This document shows positions 1 through 6,031 of a DNA stretch of 9,165 nucleotides, piece by piece. The DNA is taken from NCBI GenBank assembly GCA_903832165.1, contig CAILAQ010000682.1:1-9165 (forward strand), given 5' to 3'. The notes under the pieces were generated by a model that saw only the letters and a list, made by a program, of their open reading frames with translations, was not told the DNA's origin and did not search any database. The first letter of the stretch is position 1, and each line of letters starts with the position of its first letter. The stretch is from an uncultured Bacteroidota bacterium (GTDB taxonomy: Bacteria; Bacteroidota; Bacteroidia; Bacteroidales; UBA12481). The position numbers were made by a program, and so were the translations under genes.

Positions 1-60
1 CTCTCACCGGCCATGCCCCCGGATTGAAGTCCGGTTCTATTGATACAGTCACTGGCATAC
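1..60. repeat. REP-like hairpin-bearing intergenic sequence (tentative)
   Basis: The stretch contains an inverted repeat, CCGGA at 19-23 and TCCGG at 30-34, around a 6-nt loop. It sits in C/G-rich sequence without a convincing reading frame. The compact hairpin with a GAAGTCC arm resembles the short palindromic intergenic elements common in Bacteroidota. That resemblance is an impression, because only one copy is visible here and the window edge cuts the context. It lies downstream of the M3 peptidase gene, beyond the repeat tract at 112-143, so it could also help end that transcript. No run of T follows on the minus strand, so I do not call a terminator. Confidence 0.3.
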
Positions 61-111
61 CCCCCTGAATGACACCGCACCTTCTTCATCCTTAACCTTT
101 AATTCTTTTTA

Positions 112-143
112 CTTTCCTTTTTGCCTTTCTGCCCTCTTGCCCT
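112..143 (-). repeat. Degenerate 8-bp tandem repeat at the 3' end of the M3 peptidase gene
   Basis: Read on the minus strand from 143 down, four consecutive octamers are visible: AGGGCAAG, AGGGCAGA, AAGGCAAA and AAGGAAAG, consensus ARGGCARA. The first unit includes the last two bases of the TAG stop codon of the M3 peptidase (142-144). Beyond it, down to about 92, the same strand stays purine-rich and probably holds more decayed units. It belongs with the other stop-adjacent repeat tracts in this window. Confidence 0.6.
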
Positions 144-2250
144 AATTAATAAAACCACGATTGCGCATTAATGGAGTGATATCCGGTTTTCTTCCGCGGA
201 ACTTCACGAACATATCCAGAGGATCGGCAGTACCATTTTTCTCGAGAATATTTTTCCGGAATGAATCTGCTGTAGCCTTATCGAAAATTCCTTTTTCCTT
301 AAAAGCCTCAAAAGCATCATTATCCAGAACGGCCGACCATTCATAGCTGTAATACCCGGCATCATAGCCGCCAGTGATATGGGTAAAATACCAGCTGTGA
401 TAGCGTGGCTCAATTTCTGGGATCAGCCCGATTTTGTCCAGCAGGTTCTTCTCAAAAACGGCAACATCAACAGGCACGGTATCTTTCTGCATGTGATAAG
501 CCATATCGAGATAACAAGCAGAAAGAAACTCGACGGAAGTGAACCCCTGGTTGAATTTGCTGGTCTTTTCCATTTTTTCAATCAATTGGTCCGGGATAGG
601 CTCACCGGTCTGATAATGCATGGCATAGGATTTCATCACCGAAGGTTCGATCGACCAATGCTCCATAATCTGACTTGGTAATTCAACGAAATCACGGGCC
701 CGATATGACGACTGCATGGTTTTCCTTGAGAACAGGTTATCCAGTGCATGGCCAAATTCATGAAACAAGGTCCGGGCTTCGTCGATGCTCAGCAAAGCCG
801 GAATGTCGCCGTTCGGACGGGTAAAATTGCAAACCATGGTTACCACCGGTCTGATTTCCACCCCATTTTGAACAGAATGACTTCGATACCCTCCGCACCA
901 GGCACCCTGACGCTTACTGGCCCGTGGATGAAAATCCTGGTACAGAACACCCAGATGAGTTCCATCAGCTTCCTTAACCTCAAAAGCCATCGCGTCGGCG
1001 TGAGGTTTTGGGATATCTTTTATTTCATTAAAAGTTATGCCATACAGCTTATTAGCTACATCAAAGGCACCCTTCTGCACATTTGCCAGCTTAAAATAGG
1101 GCCGGAGTTCATTCTCATCGAGATTAAATTTCTCTTTTCTCAATTTCTCGGTATACATCCACCAATCACTGCTTTCAATATTGAATTTACCGCCCTCGCG
1201 CTTAACCATCTGCTGAATCTGCTCCCGGTCGTTAATCGCAGCTTTGAGAGCCGGTGCCCAAACCTTATCAAGCAAATCCATAACAGCACCGGCATTCCTC
1301 GCCATACGTGACTCCATAACCATATCGGCATGAGTTGGATATCCAAGGAGCTGAGCTTTTTTTGCCCTGACACTCATAATCTTAGCGAGAATCACCTTGT
1401 TATCCTTATCATTCCCCTGATTACCCCTTTCAAGCCAGCCAGCATAAAGCTTTCTTTTCAGATCGCGGTTCAATGCATACTGAAGAAATGGTATCCAGCT
1501 AGGCTTCTGAGCGGTAAATACCCACTTTCCTTCCATTCCTGCAGCTTTGGCGGTTTGAGCAGCAGCATCGACCGATGACTGGGGCAAACCCTTCAGATCA
1601 GCAGAATTATCCACCACCATTTTGAAAGCGTTTGTCTCAGCCAAGACGTTCTGCCCAAATTTCACAGCCAGCAATGATAACTCCTGGTTCAGCGCCTTCA
1701 GTGTTTCTTTATTTTCCGGTGACAGGTTGGCACCATTCCTTACCAACTCCTTGTATTCATTTTCGAGGATATAGCTTTCCTCTTCAGTGAGTTGCAACTT
1801 ATCCCGACTTTCATAAATCGATTTTATCCGTTCGAATAATTTCGGGTTCAGATTTATCTCATCACTGTGGGCAGCGAGCTTCGGTGACATTTCGAGCTGA
1901 ATCTTTTGTAATGTATCGTTAGTATTGGCGGCACCCAGGCCTCCGAAAACTGAACTGACTTTCGTCAGCAGCTGACCACATTGATCCAGTGCCCGAACGG
2001 TGTTTTCGAAAGTCGGTTTCTTTCGATTATTGACGATTGCTTCAACTTCTTTCTTCTGCTCCAGCATTCCCTGTTCAAAAGCCGGAACAAAATGGGCATT
2101 GGTAATTTTATCAAAAGGAGGCACTTCAAAGGGTGTGCTATACTTGCTAAAAAACGGATTCCCCGGATCCAGCGACGTTTTCGGCTCATTATTACAGGAA
2201 GAAAGTCCGATGGCTGCCATGCAAATCAGTATTAAGGAATTTCGGATCAT
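142..2250 (-). CDS. dcp: Peptidyl-dipeptidase Dcp, M3 family zinc metallopeptidase, lipoprotein
   Basis: This 702-residue protein is a member of peptidase family M3, whose Dcp branch cleaves dipeptides from peptide C-termini. The N-terminus is a lipoprotein signal ending in the lipobox LSSC, with lipidation expected at Cys19. The mature enzyme should therefore be membrane-anchored, unlike the cytoplasmic E. coli Dcp of similar length (681 residues). The zinc site is complete: HEFGH gives His497, catalytic Glu498 and His501, and FVELPSQ supplies Glu523. The family substrate-binding segment HITGGYDAGYYSY (624-636) is also present. The residue three after His501 is Asp504 (HEFGHALD), where E. 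coli Dcp and thimet oligopeptidase have His. The start at 2250 is fixed by the signal peptide; no Shine-Dalgarno is seen. The gene diverges from ribD, and its stop codon runs into an octamer repeat. The family call is secure; Dcp rather than oligopeptidase A rests on overall resemblance. Confidence 0.94.
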   Translation of the reverse strand: MIRNSLILICMAAIGLSSCNNEPKTSLDPGNPFFSKYSTPFEVPPFDKITNAHFVPAFEQGMLEQKKEVEAIVNNRKKPTFENTVRALDQCGQLLTKVSSVFGGLGAANTNDTLQKIQLEMSPKLAAHSDEINLNPKLFERIKSIYESRDKLQLTEEESYILENEYKELVRNGANLSPENKETLKALNQELSLLAVKFGQNVLAETNAFKMVVDNSADLKGLPQSSVDAAAQTAKAAGMEGKWVFTAQKPSWIPFLQYALNRDLKRKLYAGWLERGNQGNDKDNKVILAKIMSVRAKKAQLLGYPTHADMVMESRMARNAGAVMDLLDKVWAPALKAAINDREQIQQMVKREGGKFNIESSDWWMYTEKLRKEKFNLDENELRPYFKLANVQKGAFDVANKLYGITFNEIKDIPKPHADAMAFEVKEADGTHLGVLYQDFHPRASKRQGAWCGGYRSHSVQNGVEIRPVVTMVCNFTRPNGDIPALLSIDEARTLFHEFGHALDNLFSRKTMQSSYRARDFVELPSQIMEHWSIEPSVMKSYAMHYQTGEPIPDQLIEKMEKTSKFNQGFTSVEFLSACYLDMAYHMQKDTVPVDVAVFEKNLLDKIGLIPEIEPRYHSWYFTHITGGYDAGYYSYEWSAVLDNDAFEAFKEKGIFDKATADSFRKNILEKNGTADPLDMFVKFRGRKPDITPLMRNRGFIN

Positions 2251-2403
2251 TGTGTTTGGTTTAATTGGTTGACAGACTTTAAAAATAGGGATTTTAGAGG
2301 GAAGTTTAAAGAGTCAGATCCGATTTTAGAATTCCAAATTCCGAGGGAGGAGATTCAGGGACATCGAGGTAGTAAGGGCCTAATTGCTATCTTTGGAGTT
2401 ATG
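2251..2403. promoter_or_regulatory. Divergent intergenic region between dcp and ribD
   Basis: This spacer must hold the promoters of both divergent genes. It contains two direct copies of GATTTTAGA (2290-2298 and 2322-2330), 32 bp apart start to start. No clear -7 box for the minus-strand gene was found. No RFN (FMN riboswitch) element is visible before ribD, and no tandem array like those at the gene 3' ends. The reading frame of ribD stays open upstream to a TTG at 2269, but RibD homology begins only after 2404. Confidence 0.45.
2388..2395 (+). promoter_or_regulatory. Candidate Bacteroidota -7 promoter box for ribD
   Basis: TATCTTTG matches the Bacteroidota sigma-A -7 consensus TAnnTTTG exactly. 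No good TTG/TTTG -33 partner is found at the usual spacing. If used, transcription would begin near 2400-2402, making the ribD message nearly leaderless. An overlapping GGAG (2395-2398) could instead be a ribosome binding site, which would need a more distant promoter. The two readings exclude each other. Confidence 0.35.
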
Positions 2404-3510
2404 ATGACGATTGACAGCACATTTATGCAGAGATGCCTCGATCTGGCTTATAACGGATTGGGTGCGACGGCGCCAAATCCCATGGTTGGTGCTGTAATTG
2501 TGCATGATGGAAAAATTATCGGCGAAGGGTTTCATACAGGTTTGGGAAAACATCATGCCGAAGTGGAAGCGGTCAACCAGGTTTTGGACCAATCAATTTT
2601 ACCCGCATCAACGCTTTACGTGAATCTGGAGCCGTGTAATCATCACGGAAAGACACCGCCATGCACCGATTTGATTTTCGAAAAAGGGATCAGGAAAGTG
2701 GTGATCGGACAGTACGATTCAAATCAGGTTGCAGGAGGTGGCGTTGAACGTTTACGTAAGAACGGGATTGAAGTCATTACGGGTGTGCTCGAGCAGGAAT
2801 GCCGGTTTCTGAACCGTCGTTTCAATACTTTTCATGAGAAAAAGCGTCCTTACCTGATACTGAAGTGGGCACAAACTACCGATGGTTTTGTTGACAATCT
2901 CAGGATTCAGGAAGATCAGCAAAAACCCAGCTGGATCACCGACGAGGCCTGTCGAAGGCTGGTTCATAAATGGCGTTCCGAAGAACAGGCAATTATGGCA
3001 GGTTCCGCAACAATATTGCACGATAATCCTCAGCTAAACGTCAGGGCCTGGGTGGGGAAGAATCCTGTCCGCATCGTAATTGACCGTGCAGCACGCATTA
3101 CCGGCAATAAGGAACAACTGTCGACCGGACAGAAAGGGGACTCATTCTCACCGTTGAAAATAGTGGATGGAACTGCTGAGACAATTATCTATACCTGTCA
3201 AGAGAATGCGAACCATCAAAATGTAAAATTCATACAGATATCACCAATAGAGCCAGTCTGGCCGCAGGTACTCGCAGATCTGTACAACCGCAACATCCAA
3301 TCCGTCCTGATTGAAGGCGGCCCAACGCTGCTTTCCACACTTATTGAAGCCGGCCTTTTTGATGAAGCGAGGGTATTCATTGGCCCGGGATGGTTCGGAA
3401 GCGGAGTTAAGGCACCGGATTTTCCATTCTCACCCATAGAAGAAGAGAAAATTGGTAACTCAAGGCTCCTGATATTCAAAGCTGGTGAGTTGAGGAGTTT
3501 AATAGTTTAG
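2404..3510 (+). CDS. ribD: Riboflavin biosynthesis protein RibD (bifunctional deaminase/reductase)
   Basis: RibD carries out two consecutive cytoplasmic steps of riboflavin synthesis: deamination of diaminohydroxyphosphoribosylaminopyrimidine, then NADPH-dependent reduction of the ribosyl side chain. The N-terminal deaminase domain (about 1-145) has the zinc site HAEVEAV (His51, Glu53) and PCNHHGKTPPC (Cys78, Cys87). The C-terminal reductase domain (about 147-368) begins at RPYLILKWAQTTDG and carries DNPQLNVR (about 207-214) and LIEGGPTLLSTLIEAG near 302-317. Length (368) matches E. coli RibD (367). I chose ATG 2404 because GGAG lies 5 nt upstream and MTIDSTFMQRCL lines up with family N-termini; the adjacent ATG 2401 or ATG 2425 are possible, while the open frame back to 2269 is not homologous. 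The gene stands alone, without other rib genes. The downstream membrane-protein gene follows after 56 nt containing a palindrome. Confidence 0.95.
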   Translation: MTIDSTFMQRCLDLAYNGLGATAPNPMVGAVIVHDGKIIGEGFHTGLGKHHAEVEAVNQVLDQSILPASTLYVNLEPCNHHGKTPPCTDLIFEKGIRKVVIGQYDSNQVAGGGVERLRKNGIEVITGVLEQECRFLNRRFNTFHEKKRPYLILKWAQTTDGFVDNLRIQEDQQKPSWITDEACRRLVHKWRSEEQAIMAGSATILHDNPQLNVRAWVGKNPVRIVIDRAARITGNKEQLSTGQKGDSFSPLKIVDGTAETIIYTCQENANHQNVKFIQISPIEPVWPQVLADLYNRNIQSVLIEGGPTLLSTLIEAGLFDEARVFIGPGWFGSGVKAPDFPFSPIEEEKIGNSRLLIFKAGELRSLIV

Positions 3511-3520
3511 TACCTAATTC

Positions 3521-3548
3521 AATTTGCAAATTTGCAAATTTGCAAATT
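3521..3548. repeat. Perfect 28-bp palindrome made of 3.5 copies of AATTTGCA
   Basis: The octamer AATTTGCA is repeated three and a half times. Because the unit ends symmetrically, the whole 28 bp reads identically on both strands. It starts 10 nt after the ribD stop and ends 18 nt before the next start codon. In RNA it could fold into an AU-rich hairpin, and in DNA it could extrude as a cruciform. It may affect read-through from ribD or translation of the next gene. Confidence 0.8.
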
Positions 3549-3566
3549 ATTGCATTAACGAAGTTT

Positions 3567-4283
3567 ATGAAGAAATCCGACCTGATATTAGCACTGATTT
3601 TCGTGGCCCTTTTCGCGCCCTTTTTCCTGTTCCCATCCTTGCTGGAGAGCTATCGGTCGATTAATCATGACGCTCCCTATTTAATGAGCTTCGTGAAGTT
3701 TTTCATTCTGGCATCAATGGGAGAGGTTCTTGGGTTAAGGATCCGCATAGGGGATTATTCGCTAAAGGGTTTCGGTTTGCTGCCCAGAGCCATCGTCTGG
3801 GGTTTTCTGGGTATCTCCTTAAAGATGGCCTTTGTGATTTTTGCCGAAGGAGCACCCGCGATGCTGGCATCAATGGGAGTAATATTTCCAACAGCAAATC
3901 CTGCTGACATACTGAATGCCGATTTCTTCAGCAATTTCTCCTGGCTTCAGTTACTGACGGCTTTCAGTGTGGGCACTATGCTGAACCTCTTTTTCGCCCC
4001 GGTGTTCATGACTGTTCACAAAATTACAGATACCCATATTTCGCAAACCGGTGGCACCCTGCGTGGATTTTTATCGCCTGTGAATGTCACGGAAATCATT
4101 GCAGGAATTAACTGGCGCGTTCAATGGAATTTCGTTTTCAAAAAAAGTATTCCTCTATTCTGGATTCCTGCGCAGACATTAAACTTTCTGTTGCCGGCAG
4201 AATACCGGATACTCGTTGCAGCAGTTTACAGCATTATTCTTGGGGTAATTCTGGCAATCGCAGCGCACAAAGGAGGGAGATAA
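3567..4283 (+). CDS. Multi-pass membrane protein, Mpv17/PMP22-like
   Basis: The 238-residue product is strongly hydrophobic, with likely membrane segments near 5-25, 38-54, 70-94, 126-150, 193-209 and 212-232. The C-terminal part reads IPLFWIPAQTLNFLLPAEYR (195-214), then a last helix. This spacing, W-x3-Q-x2-NF-x2-P-x3-R, with an earlier FAPVFM (143-148), resembles the C-terminal signature of eukaryotic Mpv17/PMP22 proteins of mitochondrial and peroxisomal membranes. Proteins of this general type occur in Bacteroidota as uncharacterised membrane proteins, and their function is unknown to me; a channel-like role would be borrowed from the eukaryotic family. I chose ATG 3567 because an earlier in-frame TTG at 3540 lies inside the palindromic repeat and adds only nine residues. 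The gene may be co-transcribed with ribD. Its TAA stop overlaps a heptamer array. Confidence 0.65.
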   Translation: MKKSDLILALIFVALFAPFFLFPSLLESYRSINHDAPYLMSFVKFFILASMGEVLGLRIRIGDYSLKGFGLLPRAIVWGFLGISLKMAFVIFAEGAPAMLASMGVIFPTANPADILNADFFSNFSWLQLLTAFSVGTMLNLFFAPVFMTVHKITDTHISQTGGTLRGFLSPVNVTEIIAGINWRVQWNFVFKKSIPLFWIPAQTLNFLLPAEYRILVAAVYSIILGVILAIAAHKGGR

Positions 4284-4324
4284 GGCTCAAGGCGCAAGGC
4301 GCAAGAGAAGGCACAAGGCGCAGG
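4282..4324 (+). repeat. AAGGCGC heptamer tandem repeat overlapping a stop codon
   Basis: Units are AAGGCTC (4282-4288), AAGGCGC (4289-4295), AAGGCGC (4296-4302), a shortened AAGAG, AAGGCAC (4308-4314), AAGGCGC (4315-4321) and a partial AGG. The first two bases are also the last two bases of the TAA stop of the Mpv17-like gene. Its base composition differs sharply from the AT-rich repeat 90 bp further on. Confidence 0.75.
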
Positions 4325-4345
4325 TATTAATAGCCCTCGGTTTTA

Positions 4346-4399
4346 ACTGGGGATTTTCAGAATGCACCAGGGGTTTTGGCATGCATTAAAATCCCCTGT
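4346..4399. repeat. REP-like imperfect palindrome
   Basis: Two long arms pair with each other. GGGGATTTT (4349-4357) complements AAAATCCCC (4388-4396), AATGCA (4361-4366) complements TGCATT (4382-4387), and CCA (4367-4369) complements TGG (4377-4379). A 3-nt bulge (4358-4360) and a 2-nt bulge (4380-4381) interrupt the stem. AC/GT outside a T-T mismatch extends it to 4346-4399. Just upstream, CCCTCGGTTTTAACTGGGG (4334-4352) forms a weak palindrome around TTTTAA, a pattern reminiscent of REP elements mobilised by RAYT transposases. No transposase is in the window. Confidence 0.5.
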
Positions 4400-4409
4400 A
4401 TCACTTTTT
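4368..4409 (+). terminator. Candidate intrinsic terminator after the Mpv17-like gene
   Basis: An alternative fold of the palindromic element pairs CAGGGGTTTT (4368-4377) with AAAATCCCCTG (4388-4398), ten base pairs with one bulged T and a 10-nt loop. Five T residues follow at 4405-4409, six bases after the stem. It lies about 85 nt downstream of the stop at 4283. The gap before the T run weakens the case. Confidence 0.35.
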
Positions 4410-4412
4410 CAA

Positions 4413-4502
4413 TGTCGAATTGACAAATTGGCAAATTATCAAATTGGCAAATTGGCACATTAGCACATTGTCGAATTGGCAAATTGTCAAATTGCCAAAT
4501 TA
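4413..4502 (+). repeat. Degenerate AT-rich tandem repeat, unit about GCAAATTG
   Basis: The tract is built of variants of GCAAATTG, GCACATTA, TCAAATTG and GAATTG, with unit lengths of 6 to 9 rather than a fixed period. Near its 3' end TTGGCAA (4476-4482) and TTGCCAA (4492-4498) form an inverted pair around 9 nt. The units resemble those of the cleaner array at 5954-6014. There are no unique spacers, so it is not a CRISPR array. Confidence 0.65.
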
Positions 4503-4543
4503 TTCGTCTGCTCTTAAGCATTCCATTGGGTTAAGCGATTTTG

Positions 4544-4551
4544 TACCTTTA
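4544..4551 (+). promoter_or_regulatory. Candidate -7 promoter box for the M24 aminopeptidase gene
   Basis: TACCTTTA matches the Bacteroidota -7 consensus TAnnTTTG in all fixed positions but the last. It lies 16 nt before the ATG at 4568. TTGG at 4526-4529 is a possible -33 element but is about 15 bp away, shorter than usual. Position and A/T-rich leader fit; sequence support is modest. Confidence 0.25.
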
Positions 4552-4567
4552 GTAAAAATTTAACCCT

Positions 4568-5941
4568 ATGAAAACTCCCCCCTCACACCGTTTGAAGGTC
4601 CTTTTATGTTTCAGCCTATTTGTTTTGTCTTTAATATCAGCAGTAGCACTGTCTGCGCAGACGGATCCCTATCAGGCTCGCCGTAACAGGCTCATTGATA
4701 AAACTGAAAAAGGGCTGATCATACTGGTCAATAACAGTGGGCAGGACTATTCCTCCACATCGGGTGAAAACATGAACTTCTATTATCTCACCGGGATAAA
4801 AACTATCAATGCCATATTGTTGATAGATGGTAAATCGGGAAAATCCACCGTTTACAAATCCGCAGGCCGGCGTGCAGAGCCGGAAGCTCCGACACCAGGA
4901 CTTGAGGTTAAGCAGATGGAAGTTATGTCGAATGATCTGACACGATTACTGATGACCAATCCAGCCATCTGGATAGAAATGAATCAGTTAAAAATACTGG
5001 ACCAGGCGGGTGCCGGAACGAGCCGGCTTGAAACAATTAAAAATATTACTCCGCTTGTGGATGGTATGCGCCCCGTGAAAGATGAAGCTGAGATCGGCCT
5101 CATAAAAAAAGCATCTGAAATCGGCGCACTCGGTTTAGTGGAAATGATGAAGGCCGCCGAGCCTGGGATGAACGAAAAGGATCTGGATCTCATTCTGGAT
5201 TATTCTTTCAAGAAGCTGGGATCAACAGGATACAGCTTCGGAACACAGGCTGCTTCGGGTCCGAACTCAACATCAGTTCATTACGGAGCAAACAACAGGC
5301 CCACAGAACCAGGCGAAACGGTTGTTTTTGATATCGGTGCAGAATACCAGAATTACACGACCGATATCAGCCGCACCATTCCTGTTTCAGGGAAATTCAC
5401 CAAAGAGCAGAAGGAAATCTATTCAGTAGTATTGAATGCACAAAAGGCAGCCATTGACAAAATGGTGCCCGGGAAGAGTATTAACGAGGCTTATCAAACT
5501 GTAACAGCTGAACTTAACAAAGGCTTGTTTTCATTAGGATTGCTCACCGATACCACCCAGGCCTGGCAAAAGAATTTCTGGATGCAGCATGGCTGGGGTC
5601 ATCACATCGGATTGGTGGTACATGATGTTTCCGGACCTTATGTGCGTGGAAAATCGGATCTTCTGGTTCCCGGTATGATTTACACCATGGAGCCGGGCCT
5701 CTATTTTCCCGCTGACTATATGGAAAAAGGGTTCAGCCGATTGCGCAATGTTCCGGAATCTGAATGGAAAGCCTTTGCAGCGAAGGTTGAGCCCTTGTTT
5801 AAAAAGTATATCAACGTTGGCGTTCGGATTGAAGATGATGTATTGATAACCCCCTCCGGCAATGAAGTAATCACCAAAGGTGTACCCAAAGAGATTGTTG
5901 AAATCGAGGCACTGATGAAACAGAAGAGCAGGTTTAATTGA
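4568..5941 (+). CDS. Exported Xaa-Pro aminopeptidase, M24B family
   Basis: The 457-residue protein is an M24B (pita-bread fold) metallopeptidase that should release the N-terminal residue from peptides with proline second. Residues 1-30 form a Sec signal peptide, with a probable cut at ALSA-Q, so the enzyme acts outside the cytoplasm. An N-terminal creatinase-like domain spans about 32-165 and the catalytic domain about 172-440. All five dinuclear metal ligands are visible: Asp255 (VVFDIG), Asp266 (TTDISR), His345 (HGWGHHIG), Glu375 (TMEPGLYF) and Glu422 (VRIEDD). His352 in VVHD matches the catalytic histidine of E. coli PepP. Length is close to E. coli PepP (441) plus the signal. The start is set by the signal peptide; no Shine-Dalgarno is seen. 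It stands alone, with repeat tracts on both sides. An Xaa-Pro dipeptidase is the main alternative. Confidence 0.93.
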   Translation: MKTPPSHRLKVLLCFSLFVLSLISAVALSAQTDPYQARRNRLIDKTEKGLIILVNNSGQDYSSTSGENMNFYYLTGIKTINAILLIDGKSGKSTVYKSAGRRAEPEAPTPGLEVKQMEVMSNDLTRLLMTNPAIWIEMNQLKILDQAGAGTSRLETIKNITPLVDGMRPVKDEAEIGLIKKASEIGALGLVEMMKAAEPGMNEKDLDLILDYSFKKLGSTGYSFGTQAASGPNSTSVHYGANNRPTEPGETVVFDIGAEYQNYTTDISRTIPVSGKFTKEQKEIYSVVLNAQKAAIDKMVPGKSINEAYQTVTAELNKGLFSLGLLTDTTQAWQKNFWMQHGWGHHIGLVVHDVSGPYVRGKSDLLVPGMIYTMEPGLYFPADYMEKGFSRLRNVPESEWKAFAAKVEPLFKKYINVGVRIEDDVLITPSGNEVITKGVPKEIVEIEALMKQKSRFN

Positions 5942-5953
5942 AGCACTTCGTTT

Positions 5954-6014
5954 CATTGGCACATTGGCACATTAGCACATTAGCACATTAGCAAATTAGC
6001 AAATTAGCAAATTG
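5954..6014 (+). repeat. 8-bp tandem repeat array CATTRGCA/AATTAGCA
   Basis: Seven complete octamers and a partial one run in register: CATTGGCA twice, CATTAGCA three times, AATTAGCA twice, then AATTG. The variants are sorted in blocks from 5' to 3', which suggests growth by slippage or unequal copying. The array begins 12 nt after the stop of the M24 peptidase and ends 17 nt before the next start, filling most of the 90-bp spacer. No promoter box is evident in the remaining bases. Confidence 0.85.
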
Positions 6015-6031
6015 TTTCTAATCAACAAGTT

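Noticed and set aside
748..1311. Open frame of 187 codons on the plus strand inside the M3 peptidase gene
   Set aside because: It is fully antisense to a well-supported gene with catalytic motifs, has no recognisable domain and no plausible upstream signals.
2269..2403. N-terminal extension of RibD by about 45 residues
   Set aside because: It starts at TTG and covers the divergent promoter region, including the TATCTTTG box. RibD homology starts only at the ATGs at 2401/2404.
2251..2403. FMN riboswitch (RFN element) upstream of ribD
   Set aside because: None of the conserved RFN helices or the AGGGGC-type start is visible, and ribD is a lone gene here.
5534..5962. Open frame of 142 codons on the minus strand across the 3' part of the M24 peptidase
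   Set aside because: It overlaps the metal-binding half of a convincing gene on the other strand, and its translation has no family features.
4413..6014. CRISPR-like arrays
   Set aside because: The repeat units are 6-9 bp and directly adjacent, without unique spacers, and there are no cas genes.
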